A stretch of 64,000 nucleotides of DNA from Leptolyngbya sp. SIO1E4 (GTDB lineage: Bacteria; Cyanobacteriota; Cyanobacteriia; Phormidesmidales; Phormidesmidaceae), in the NCBI GenBank assembly GCA_010672825.2, contig JAAHFU020000004.1, positions 186,001 to 250,000 of the forward strand. The letters are read 5' to 3'. Every line of letters begins with the position of its first letter. Positions within the stretch are counted from its first letter, which is position 1. This document shows positions 37,658 to 45,920 of the stretch, in pieces. Both the position numbers and the translations under genes were made by a program. Below the pieces are notes generated by a model. The model was not told where the DNA came from and did not search any database. It saw only the letters and a list, made by a program, of their open reading frames with translations.

Positions 37658-38224
37658 ATGATTATTCAAAAATTTTCTGCCACACAAAAAACTATTTTTC
37701 ACCTAGACGGCAACCTTATCCTTGATTTGCAGACTCCGATTACAATGCTACTGCCCCAGGTTTATGAGCACACCCTAGCGCGCCAGTTGCCTGGGTTTAA
37801 AGCACTGAGAACCTGTGTCACCTCCAACTTTAAGCCCTTAAGAAATTGCCCCCTAACCCTGGAGCAAAAGCGCGGACTCTGTCGGTTTCTGCAAGGCACC
37901 CTCTTTAGTGTGGGCAAACACAGTGTCTGTGCAAGCCGTTTGGATGTGGTGTGTACCAGGCAAGCCGGTCAGTACAGTTTACGGGTCATTGGCAACGGGG
38001 CTGAGACTATGGATGGGGCTCAATCCATCACAAGTAGCCAAGGCATTCAACAGTCACTGCTGTTGTCTCGACATCTACGAGGACGATTTCGACGCATTGA
38101 AATTTCTCCGCGAGGCACCCTTTACGAATTAACCTGGCCATCACCTGCAAAACAGCACGGTGGGTTTGGGCAATTCATACCGCAGCTTCCTCAACCACTT
38201 TGGTTCAATCAATCAGCGAGGTAA
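37658..38224 (+). CDS. degenerate stand-alone copy of the kinase ATPase domain
   Basis: 188 residues, starting 6 bp after the CHASE2 kinase and clearly a tandem copy of its last about 170 residues (HLDGNLILDLQTPIT against HLEGNLVLDLDAPIT; LTLEQKRGLCRFLQ identical). The phospho-acceptor His, dimerisation helices and sensor are missing. The N box FLQEALCNVGKHS has become FLQGTLFSVGKHS, losing the Glu and Asn. The G1 motif VIDNG has become VIGNG, losing the Asp. ATP hydrolysis and Mg binding therefore look abolished. The frame is intact, so it may act as a decoy or binding partner, or be decaying. Confidence 0.85.
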   Translation: MIIQKFSATQKTIFHLDGNLILDLQTPITMLLPQVYEHTLARQLPGFKALRTCVTSNFKPLRNCPLTLEQKRGLCRFLQGTLFSVGKHSVCASRLDVVCTRQAGQYSLRVIGNGAETMDGAQSITSSQGIQQSLLLSRHLRGRFRRIEISPRGTLYELTWPSPAKQHGGFGQFIPQLPQPLWFNQSAR

Positions 38225-38229
38225 CCCCA

Positions 38230-38973
38230 ATGATGATGATGATGCAAAAGCTCCCCGGGTTGACGCTCCTGCTGTGGTCTCTAAGTTGCCCACTGTTGCT
38301 GGCCGCCCCAGTCTCTACAGATCGCCCCCCCAATACCGGCGGTCGATCTGCTGGATCTAGAGGCTGCCCGACGCTGGAAATCGCGCCTACATCAGAAGAG
38401 ATTTCAGAAGAGGCGGCAGCCTTAATGCTGTTAGCACCACCAGCTGCGATCGCACAAACAGCATCTTCTCATCCCACTTTTGGCTGGTTCGTGCGCGATT
38501 CCGGGACGTGGCCCATGGCCTTTCGCATTTATCGTTATGCCCGCGATCGCGGCGACTATGACCTCATCACTGAGGTGATGGATGACACCTTCCAGAGTGC
38601 CCAGGGATTAAACGTGCTTTCCCTCTCTGAATCGATGCCCGCGCTCCTAACTGACGAAATCTATCTCTGGCAGGTTGAGCTGATTTGTGACCCCAGCCAA
38701 CCCTCGGGCAACCTGTTTGCTGAAGCCGAAATTCAAGTGGTTAGGTCCCCACCAGCGTTACAGCAACACCTCAATACGGTCGATGATGCGGCCCAGCGGG
38801 TCACCCTGTACCACGAAGCTGGGTTCTGGTATGACGCGTTAGGTATCACCCTCACCACGTCATCTGTATCTGAACTGTCTGAACTGAGGGCACGGTTACT
38901 GGAATCGATCAGCCTCAATCCTAATGAGGCGAAAGTATTGCGGGAAAGTTCTATTCAGGTCTTTCAGCGCTGA
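38230..38973 (+). CDS. DUF928 family exported protein
   Basis: About 247 residues. The signal peptide is MMMMMQKLPGLTLLLWSLSCPLLLAA. The DUF928 core is recognised by PTFGWFVRDSGTWPMAFRIYR, a segment on response and strand pairing (YDLITEVMDD), LSLSESMPALLTDEIYLWQVELICDPSQPSGN and an Arg/Gln helix after it (AEIQVVRSPPALQQHL). Five ATG codons in a row start the gene, with GAGG 9 bases before the first. DUF928 genes often sit beside CHASE2 sensors and CHAT/hemagglutinin genes; function unknown, exported by signal. It overlaps nothing but follows the degenerate kinase piece by 5 bp, so the four genes from 34940 probably form one operon. Confidence 0.85.
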   Translation: MMMMMQKLPGLTLLLWSLSCPLLLAAPVSTDRPPNTGGRSAGSRGCPTLEIAPTSEEISEEAAALMLLAPPAAIAQTASSHPTFGWFVRDSGTWPMAFRIYRYARDRGDYDLITEVMDDTFQSAQGLNVLSLSESMPALLTDEIYLWQVELICDPSQPSGNLFAEAEIQVVRSPPALQQHLNTVDDAAQRVTLYHEAGFWYDALGITLTTSSVSELSELRARLLESISLNPNEAKVLRESSIQVFQR

Positions 38974-38990
38974 GCGATTTTCAGGCGTAT

Positions 38991-39086
38991 GGCAAAAGTC
39001 AGAAATCAGAAGGCAGAAATCAAAACCTGGCTACATAAGGATTTCAGGAGATTTGACTGTCCTAACCAGCACTTCAGGTGCAATAG
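38991..39086 (-). repeat. dispersed repeat family A, copy 4 (long form)
   Basis: On the minus strand it reads CTATTGCACCTGAAGTGC, then TGGTTAGGACAGTCAAATC, then CTTATGTAGCCAGG and the CTGCCTTCTGATTTC tract ending TTTTGCCA. It separates the convergent DUF928 and TPR-CHAT genes. Confidence 0.8.
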
Positions 39087-39146
39087 TTTAGCAGGGAGAG
39101 GATTTCTGGATGCCATGCATCTTGCGCACAGTTGAATTGAATTTTT

Positions 39147-41870
39147 TTACAACCAATTACCAATCAGAATAAAGGCGGCCCAGTAGCCAGGGTGGCGATA
39201 GCTGCCCCTGGGATGGGTCTCTAGCCAGTTTTTTTGGGCGGTTTGCAGGGCCTCTGCGCGACTTAACCCCTGGCCTAACCCGCGATAAAACTCGGTGATA
39301 ATTTCTGCCGTAGCAGCATCGTCAACTTGCCAGAGAGAGGCAACCGCACTTTCAGCCCCAGCCTGCAGGGCAATCCCAGCAATGCCCAGGGCATCGCGAT
39401 CGCTACCCACAGCCGTTTCACAGGCGGTCAACGTTAGCAACGCTAACGGAGAACTGTCTTGCCGGGTACGCTGCAGCATTTGATAAAGTTCGCCCATGGT
39501 CAGGGTTTCATTGAACCCTGGAGACGACAAGGTGCTTGAGCCGCTAGCGGGATTGACCCTACCCGTGACCAGAAAGGTATCTTGGGCATCGAAGCCAAAT
39601 TGAGCATGGGTGGCCAGGTGCAATATCGGGTAGGTATTGTGCTCCAGCTCTTGCTGCAGGCGATCGCGGCTAAAGTCTTGATTCAAAAAGCCCTTGCTTC
39701 CGGGCACGGTCGCTTCAATTCCATCAATCTCAGCTGCAACGGCCTTGAGCGCTGAAAACGCAGCTGACTCACTAATCACAGCAGGTTCGGTGAGGCCAAA
39801 GGCCAGGACTTTCAGATCAGACGGGGTCAATGGTGTCGGATTGGTCAACGCCAGGCTGGGGGCATTGGCAATGGCATACTGCTCGATTAGAAACGTTTCC
39901 CCCTCTAACAGCACAGCCATCGGCAAACTGCGCAAAATACCATCCTGCAAAAACACCAGCGTGTTGATTTGAGCCGCTGCCAGCTCGGCGCTGAACGGTC
40001 GAATTAGCCAGTCATAGAACTGTCGAGCCCCCTGCTTAAACTGATTTTGGCGATCGGCGCGCCGCTCTAGGCTGCGGCGAAAGTCGTTGACTTGAGCCGT
40101 GATGGTTGCCTGTTCCAGAGGCAGCCAATGTACCATCGAGTCGAACCCGCCCTTCCCGTTGGGAAGGGTGGCAATCACTGCGGTGCGATCGGCAAAAATG
40201 ACGGAGCTAAAGACAGCCGTCTGGTCATCAATGAGCGTGATTGGGGTTTCAAAAACGGTGAGTTCACACTCATCCCCCAGGTAATTCTGTAGCTCTGTGA
40301 GTCTGAGTTGATCCAGCGTTTCTAAGGCGGTTAAAAGCGGTTCTTGGGAGGGAATAGCGTCAGGGGTTGACGCGGTGGTTGAAGCCTGTACAAACCTCAG
40401 CTCCGTAAGCTGGCGATAAACCCCTTCCACCGTATCTCGAAAATCTAACTGCAAATCCCGATTGGCAATGGCGATATCCCCTTGAATGCGCTCTAAGGTG
40501 GTAACCGCCTGCTCATAGGCCGCGATCGCGGCCTGCGTCTGCCCGGTGGCCTGCAAAATTCGGCCGGTCTGCCAGGCCCAAAGATATTGGCTTTCGTTAG
40601 ATACCGCAATGAGTTGAGCCTGTTGGGTGAGATCGAGCGCCCGATCGTAGTCCTGCTGGCATTCATAAACATGGCCCAACTGCCCCAGGGCAAAGGCAGA
40701 GGCTTGCGAGTCTTGTAATCTGTCTGCGATCGCGACCGCTTCTTGCAGCAGGGCAATCGCAGTGGGTGACCCAGACGCCGCCGCACACTGGGTGGCTGGA
40801 TTCAGCGTGAACCCGGCTGCCCCCCAAGCTACCCGCTGCACCAGGTTGGCGAGTCGAATCAGGGCATAGCCTTTCTTGCGAGACTCTGGCAGATGATTCA
40901 ACGTAGCAGCAGCGGACTGAATCATCGGCGTCAGCGTGTCTAAAGTTTCTGCCCGCTGCTGCTGATAGTGAGACTCGATCAGGTTGAGTCGGGTCTGTAG
41001 CTCCTGTAGGCGATCGCCTTGAGCCAGTGCCAGTTCAAGGCTCTGCTCATAGTAGGCAATAGCCGCTTGAGTTTGCTGGTCAGTCGCTTGCTGAAATTGC
41101 ACCCGGGCTCGCTCATCATTAGATTGGCTAGCCAGTTGACCATAGCGGCGACTGCGCAGCGCGAGGCCCGCGTAGACATTCCCTAAACCATTGAGAGCAG
41201 AGGCTTGATAGCTGGTCTGGCCCAACCGCTGGGCCAGATCCAAACTTGCGGTCAAGGCTTGAATCGCCGGGTCATATCGACCCTGAAGGCGGTGAGTGTT
41301 GCCAACACTCCCCAAGGCAGCGGCTTCTCCCAGAAGATCTTCCTGCTCACGGGCAATCCCCACGGCACTTGTAGGCGCGCACCTGCCCGCGCCGTCTGCG
41401 TCTGGCGAATTACACAAAAGCCGCAGCGCCCGTCGATGCTGCCCCAATTCGCTATAGGCTTGGGCCTGGGCGGTTATCAGCCGCCCGACTTGCTGGGCAT
41501 CCTGGGCCTGACGATACAGGGCAATCGCCTGGTCAAGCTGAGCGATCGCCTGACTGTGTTGCCCTAACTGTTCATAGGCATTGGCCAAGTATTGCAGAAG
41601 GATGCCCGCTTCATCCGTTTCGGGGGGCAATGCTTCGCCAGCCACCTGCTGCCAGACTTCAATAGCCCCTTGAAAATCCCCATTTTGATAGCGAGCGACC
41701 CCTTGCTGCATCAGCTGATTCACAGATGCCGTCTGAGCCCGTGCCGGAGCAGTCAGCGGCAGCCAAACGGGGCCGAGAAGAAAGGAATGCAGGCAAAGGC
41801 AACCGATTAAACCGGTGAAAAATAAAATCTTCAGGCGGCGCAGTCTCAAGCGACAGACCCTGGCGAGCAT
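39147..41870 (-). CDS. exported TPR-CHAT caspase-like protease 2
   Basis: About 907 residues from ATG 41870 (GAGGGGA about 8 bases upstream); ATGs at 41885 and 41912 are alternatives. The N-terminus is strongly basic then hydrophobic (RLRLRRLKILFFTGLIGCLCL), a signal or anchor. TPR repeats extend to about residue 470 (LMQQGVARYQNGDFQGAIEVWQQ is the first). The CHAT domain has His755 in HLATHAQFG and Cys817 in LTACETAVGSD, and the C-terminus is RHPGYWAAFILIGNWL. It has the same architecture as the gene at 16661 but is clearly diverged. It converges on DUF928, and its upstream region faces the STAND-WD40 gene. Confidence 0.93.
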   Translation of the reverse strand: MLARVCRLRLRRLKILFFTGLIGCLCLHSFLLGPVWLPLTAPARAQTASVNQLMQQGVARYQNGDFQGAIEVWQQVAGEALPPETDEAGILLQYLANAYEQLGQHSQAIAQLDQAIALYRQAQDAQQVGRLITAQAQAYSELGQHRRALRLLCNSPDADGAGRCAPTSAVGIAREQEDLLGEAAALGSVGNTHRLQGRYDPAIQALTASLDLAQRLGQTSYQASALNGLGNVYAGLALRSRRYGQLASQSNDERARVQFQQATDQQTQAAIAYYEQSLELALAQGDRLQELQTRLNLIESHYQQQRAETLDTLTPMIQSAAATLNHLPESRKKGYALIRLANLVQRVAWGAAGFTLNPATQCAAASGSPTAIALLQEAVAIADRLQDSQASAFALGQLGHVYECQQDYDRALDLTQQAQLIAVSNESQYLWAWQTGRILQATGQTQAAIAAYEQAVTTLERIQGDIAIANRDLQLDFRDTVEGVYRQLTELRFVQASTTASTPDAIPSQEPLLTALETLDQLRLTELQNYLGDECELTVFETPITLIDDQTAVFSSVIFADRTAVIATLPNGKGGFDSMVHWLPLEQATITAQVNDFRRSLERRADRQNQFKQGARQFYDWLIRPFSAELAAAQINTLVFLQDGILRSLPMAVLLEGETFLIEQYAIANAPSLALTNPTPLTPSDLKVLAFGLTEPAVISESAAFSALKAVAAEIDGIEATVPGSKGFLNQDFSRDRLQQELEHNTYPILHLATHAQFGFDAQDTFLVTGRVNPASGSSTLSSPGFNETLTMGELYQMLQRTRQDSSPLALLTLTACETAVGSDRDALGIAGIALQAGAESAVASLWQVDDAATAEIITEFYRGLGQGLSRAEALQTAQKNWLETHPRGSYRHPGYWAAFILIGNWL

Positions 41871-42059
41871 ACCCCGTCCCCTCATAAAGGTTTGTTCGGA
41901 AGCATCGTGCACCGCAATTGTGGCAGACTCCCAGTAGTGGGGTCGTGATCATTTGTGAAAGGTTAAGCTCAGCAGGTAAAAGTCGCATCGACTTAGGGAA
42001 AGGAGATATGGCCTTGTGCAATTGAATCTAGTACATCTGGATCAAGACAGAAGTTAGGG

Positions 42060-42092
42060 CATGGGGTCTAGGGTGTGTTTTATCCAAATGCA
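42060..42092 (+). repeat. repeat family C, second copy (one arm)
   Basis: GGGGTCTAGGGTGTGTTTTA followed by TCCAAATGC matches the reverse complement of the right arm and tail at 22116-22150 with about two differences (GTGTTTTATCC against GTACTTTATCC). Confidence 0.7.
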
Positions 42093-42169
42093 AACCGCGA
42101 TAAACAGTATTCTAGGGTTCGAGGTTTGAAGGGAGCAAAATCGTAACCTCGTTGCCCGCGATATTCATT

Positions 42170-42201
42170 TTTCTCTAAGCCTCATTTTCTCTAAGCCTCA
42201 T
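42170..42201 (+). repeat. perfect 16-bp tandem duplication
   Basis: TTTCTCTAAGCCTCAT occurs twice in direct succession (42170-42185, 42186-42201), 20 bp before the STAND-WD40 start. It may be a fresh slippage duplication in the leader. Confidence 0.85.
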
Positions 42202-42221
42202 TTGCCCGTGACGCCTCTAAA

Positions 42222-45200
42222 ATGACCCGGCAAGAGCCTATGTATGCCTATCAAGTTGGCGGCAGTCTCGCCTTTGGACATTCCACCTATGTTGAGCGAC
42301 AGGCCGATATCGACTTGTACAGCGCGCTGCTGAGAAAGGAGTTTTGCTATGTTCTAACGTCTCGTCAAATGGGCAAATCCAGCCTCCGCCTGCGCATGAA
42401 ACATCGGTTGGAACAAGCACAGCAAGGATACTGTGCCTCCATTGATATGACGCGCATCGGCAGCCACAAGATTACGCCTCAACAATGGTACAGAGGCATT
42501 GCCTTTGATTTATTGAGAACGCTCAAACTGACGCAAAGGTTAGACTTCAAAACCTGGTGGGCAGAACAGGGAGATCTCTCCCCCATCCAGATATTTAGTC
42601 AATTCATCGAAGATGTTTTACTGACCAGGTCTCCAGAAGAAAACATTTTTATCTTCGTAGATGAAATTGACAGCGTTAAAAGCCTTGAGTTTGACGTGGA
42701 TGATTTCTTTGCCCTGATTCGCTTTTGCCATAACCAACGGGCAGAAAATCCTGCCTACAATCGCCTGACCTGGGCACTGTTTGGCGTCGCGGCTCCTAGC
42801 ACCTTAATCGTGGATTCCCGACGGACTCCTTTCAACATCGGTCGAGCTATCGATTTATCGGGTTTTTCGCTAGAGGAAGCCCAACCGCTCGTTCAAGGGC
42901 TCGTGGGGATTGTTGATCATCCCCAAGCCGTATTCAGGGAAATTCTTACCTGGACTCGGGGACAACCCTTTTTGACTCAAAAGCTATGCCATTTCGTTCA
43001 AAGCTCTAGTCAGGATTCAGGCAAAAGGATGCTGACCATTCCACCGGGCACAGAAGCCTTCTGGGTAGAAAACCTGGTGCGATCGCACCTGATCGACCAT
43101 TGGGAAGCCCAGGATGAACCCGAGCATCTGAGAACAATCCGCGATCGCCTCCTCGCAGATCCTCAGCAATCTGGACGGTTGCTGGGCATCTATCAGCGCA
43201 TTCTGCACCCCTCCCCTCACACCCCCTCCCCTCATCTCCCCATCCCTCCATCCCTCCAGATCCCTATTTCCGGTATCAAAGCTGATGGCAGCCCAGAACA
43301 GACCGAACTCATGCTGTCAGGGTTGGTGGCGAATCGAAAGGGTCAGCTGCAAGTGGCAAATCAGATTTATGCGGCTGTTTTTGATGGCGCTTGGATAGAG
43401 CAAGCACTCGCTAAACAGCGACCCTATTATGCGGCGATCGCCACTTGGGCGGCGTCCCAATTCCAGGACGAATCGCGTTTGCTGCGGGGGCAAGCCTTGG
43501 AAGAAGCTCAGGCATGGGCTAAGGGCAAAAGCCTCAGCAATCTGGATTATCAGTTTTTAGCCGCTAGCCAAACCCTGAATCAGCAGACGGTTCAGCAAGC
43601 ATTAGCAACGGTTGAGGAGCGCAACCGCATTTTAACGGCAGCCCACCAACAGGCAAAGCGCGCCATTCACCAGGGGCGCATGATCATTATGGCCTGTACG
43701 GCGATGGGGGTCATCTTTTTAGGGTTGGCTGGCACTTGGGCCATGCAGGCAGCACAGCAAAAGCAACGAGCTACCCTGAATGAAATCACGTCAATGAATC
43801 GCTCGGCAGAGTCCTTACTCAGCGCTGATCAACCGCTCAATGCCTTACTTGAAAGTATTCGCGCGGGCCTCACACTGCGCTCAGCCTCCTGGGCTCAGAC
43901 CGATCCCCGTCCTCAGACTGAGACAATACGCCTGCAGACACTCATCACCTTGCAACAGATGGCCAGCCAGGTGAAGGAACAAAACCGTCTGGTCGGGCAC
44001 ACCAGTAGTGTCAGAGGAGTCGCCTTTAGCCCAGATGGCCAAATGATTGCCACCACCAGCTACGACCAGACCGTTAAGCTATGGCAGCCAGATGGGAAAC
44101 TGCTGGCAACCTTGACAGACCATCAGGGGCCTGTTTGGGGAGTCAGTTTCAGCCCAAATGGCCAGACGCTTGCCTCCGCCAGCTCTGATCACACTCTGAA
44201 GCTATGGCATGCTGATGGCACCCCACTCCGCACCTTCAAGGGTCACACTGATAAAGTTTGGGGCGTCGCTTGGTCACCCGATGGAGACGCGATCGCCTCT
44301 GTCAGCGCGGATCACACCCTAAAGCTATGGCACCCCGATGGCACCCTGCTCGATACCCTAACGGGTCACGCTGGAGAGGTCTGGGGGGTGGCCTGGTCTC
44401 CTGACGGGCAACTATTGGCATCTGCCGGTGAGGATCGAATCGTGAGACTTTGGAGTCGCACCGGGGTGCTTCTGCAGACTCTGTCTGGGCATACAGCAGA
44501 AGTGAATTCACTGAGCTTTTCCCCCGATGGCCAACTGCTAGCCTCCGCCAGTTATGACGGCACCGTAAAGGTCTGGAATCGGGATGGCAACTTACTCAAG
44601 ACACTGACAGGGCACGCGCAAGAAGTCTACAGTGTCAGCTTCTCCCCCGATGGTGCCCGGTTAGCGTCCACCAGCTTGGATAAGACCGTTCAGCTGTGGC
44701 GCTTAGATGACTCAAACGGGTTAGAGATCATGCCAGAGACCACCCTCACCGGACATACGAGTCAGGTGTTTGGCGTCAGCTTCAGCCCAGACGGCAAAAC
44801 CCTTGCCTCCACGGGCTTTGACCAAACTGCTAAGCTGTGGCAGTTGGAAAACACGCTGCAGCAAACCCTGGTCGGCCATCACAGTAGTGTCCGCAGCTTG
44901 AATTTTGCCCCCGATGGCCAGACAATCATGTCGGCCAGCTGGGACGAAACCCTGAAGCTCTGGCAGTTAGACGGAACACCGATAAAAACCCTGGGTGGAA
45001 ACTTGGGGGACATTTACGAGGTCACCCTCTCCCCCACAGGCGATCGCATCGCCGCCGTCAGCAAGAACAGCTTGGGCTGGATCTGGGATGCCTCTGGCCA
45101 GTTGCTAGCGACATTGAGCGATCACAGCGATTCTCTTTTGAGTGCCGCCTGGTCACCGGATGGACAGGTTTTGGCGACAACGAGCGCCGATCAAACGGTC

Positions 45201-45824
45201 AAGCTGTGGACCCGCGAGGGTGTTCTGTTGCGGACGTTAAGCGGTCACCGTAACGAGGTTTGGGGCGTAGACTGGTCACCGGACGGGACAATACTGGCCA
45301 CCGCCAGTACTGACAAAACCATCAAGTTGTGGACCCGCAACGGGATTCTCCAACAAACGTTAGTGGGCCACACTGCTACGGTTAGCGACGTGAGTTTTTC
45401 GCCAGATGGTCAAACCCTGGCTTCAGCAGGCTGGGATCAGACTATCCATCTCTGGGATCGAGCAGGAAGGTTACGCCAAACCTTGACTGGCCATAGCGAT
45501 CGCGTTTGGAGCGTCAGCTTCTCCCCGGACGGTCAGCGGTTAGCTTCCGCTAGCAACGACCAGACAGTTAAGCTCTGGCATACAGACGGAACGCCCTTGA
45601 TCACCCTGGTGGGCCATCAGGATGGGGTGGCGGATGTCAGCTTTAGCCCCGATGGCAACCTTCTGGCCTCCGCCAGCCTGGATGAACGCATTATACTTTG
45701 GCATCTCGACCACCTGAGCGGGTCATTACTCGATAACCTGCTGCTCAAAAGCTGTGGCTGGGTTAAAAATTATTTGAGTACCAACCCGACTGTAGCCGAC
45801 AGCGACAGAACGCTGTGTCAGTGA
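42222..45824 (+). CDS. STAND-type AAA-like NTPase with 14 WD40 repeats
   Basis: 1200 residues. The N-terminal AAA-like domain has P-loop TSRQMGKSS (GKS 51-53), Walker B IFIFVDEID (145-150) and a following winged-helix-like region. A transmembrane helix lies near residues 487-508 (IIMACTAMGVIFLGLAGTWAM). From about residue 590 there are 14 WD40 units (H-x4-V-x-GVxFSPDGQxLASxSxDxTVKLW), enough for two seven-bladed propellers. Unit 9 (IYEVTLSPTGDRIAAVSKNSLGWIW) is degenerate. Family knowledge: STAND ATPases act as switches or sensors. Divergent from TPR-CHAT 2, so coordinated function is possible but unproven. A low-complexity Pro/Ser/His stretch lies near residue 330. Confidence 0.93.
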   Translation: MTRQEPMYAYQVGGSLAFGHSTYVERQADIDLYSALLRKEFCYVLTSRQMGKSSLRLRMKHRLEQAQQGYCASIDMTRIGSHKITPQQWYRGIAFDLLRTLKLTQRLDFKTWWAEQGDLSPIQIFSQFIEDVLLTRSPEENIFIFVDEIDSVKSLEFDVDDFFALIRFCHNQRAENPAYNRLTWALFGVAAPSTLIVDSRRTPFNIGRAIDLSGFSLEEAQPLVQGLVGIVDHPQAVFREILTWTRGQPFLTQKLCHFVQSSSQDSGKRMLTIPPGTEAFWVENLVRSHLIDHWEAQDEPEHLRTIRDRLLADPQQSGRLLGIYQRILHPSPHTPSPHLPIPPSLQIPISGIKADGSPEQTELMLSGLVANRKGQLQVANQIYAAVFDGAWIEQALAKQRPYYAAIATWAASQFQDESRLLRGQALEEAQAWAKGKSLSNLDYQFLAASQTLNQQTVQQALATVEERNRILTAAHQQAKRAIHQGRMIIMACTAMGVIFLGLAGTWAMQAAQQKQRATLNEITSMNRSAESLLSADQPLNALLESIRAGLTLRSASWAQTDPRPQTETIRLQTLITLQQMASQVKEQNRLVGHTSSVRGVAFSPDGQMIATTSYDQTVKLWQPDGKLLATLTDHQGPVWGVSFSPNGQTLASASSDHTLKLWHADGTPLRTFKGHTDKVWGVAWSPDGDAIASVSADHTLKLWHPDGTLLDTLTGHAGEVWGVAWSPDGQLLASAGEDRIVRLWSRTGVLLQTLSGHTAEVNSLSFSPDGQLLASASYDGTVKVWNRDGNLLKTLTGHAQEVYSVSFSPDGARLASTSLDKTVQLWRLDDSNGLEIMPETTLTGHTSQVFGVSFSPDGKTLASTGFDQTAKLWQLENTLQQTLVGHHSSVRSLNFAPDGQTIMSASWDETLKLWQLDGTPIKTLGGNLGDIYEVTLSPTGDRIAAVSKNSLGWIWDASGQLLATLSDHSDSLLSAAWSPDGQVLATTSADQTVKLWTREGVLLRTLSGHRNEVWGVDWSPDGTILATASTDKTIKLWTRNGILQQTLVGHTATVSDVSFSPDGQTLASAGWDQTIHLWDRAGRLRQTLTGHSDRVWSVSFSPDGQRLASASNDQTVKLWHTDGTPLITLVGHQDGVADVSFSPDGNLLASASLDERIILWHLDHLSGSLLDNLLLKSCGWVKNYLSTNPTVADSDRTLCQ

Positions 45825-45920
45825 CGTTAATACGCTCTGCAGGTGTAGCAAACAATAAGGTACTCGCTTGGCATACTCACGATAGCCTTCTAACTTCTTC
45901 GTTTTCTCCTCAACCAGAAA

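Larger units (their letters stand above)
41871..42221. other. divergent upstream region with repeats
   Basis: This region between the TPR-CHAT and STAND-WD40 starts holds a family C fragment (42060-42092) and a perfect 16-bp tandem duplication (42170-42201). It is the likely promoter region for both genes, but no confident promoter is visible. Confidence 0.55.

Noticed and set aside
39147-41870. Idea that TPR-CHAT here is a CRISPR-guided protease (Craspase-like)
   Set aside because: No cas gene or CRISPR array exists in the window, and the proteins carry export signals, so they are unlikely to be cytoplasmic effectors.
43998-45720. Near-repeated DNA in the WD40 region as a repeat array
   Set aside because: The periodicity comes from coding WD40 units of about 120-130 bp with divergent DNA; no mobile or CRISPR-like element is needed to explain it.
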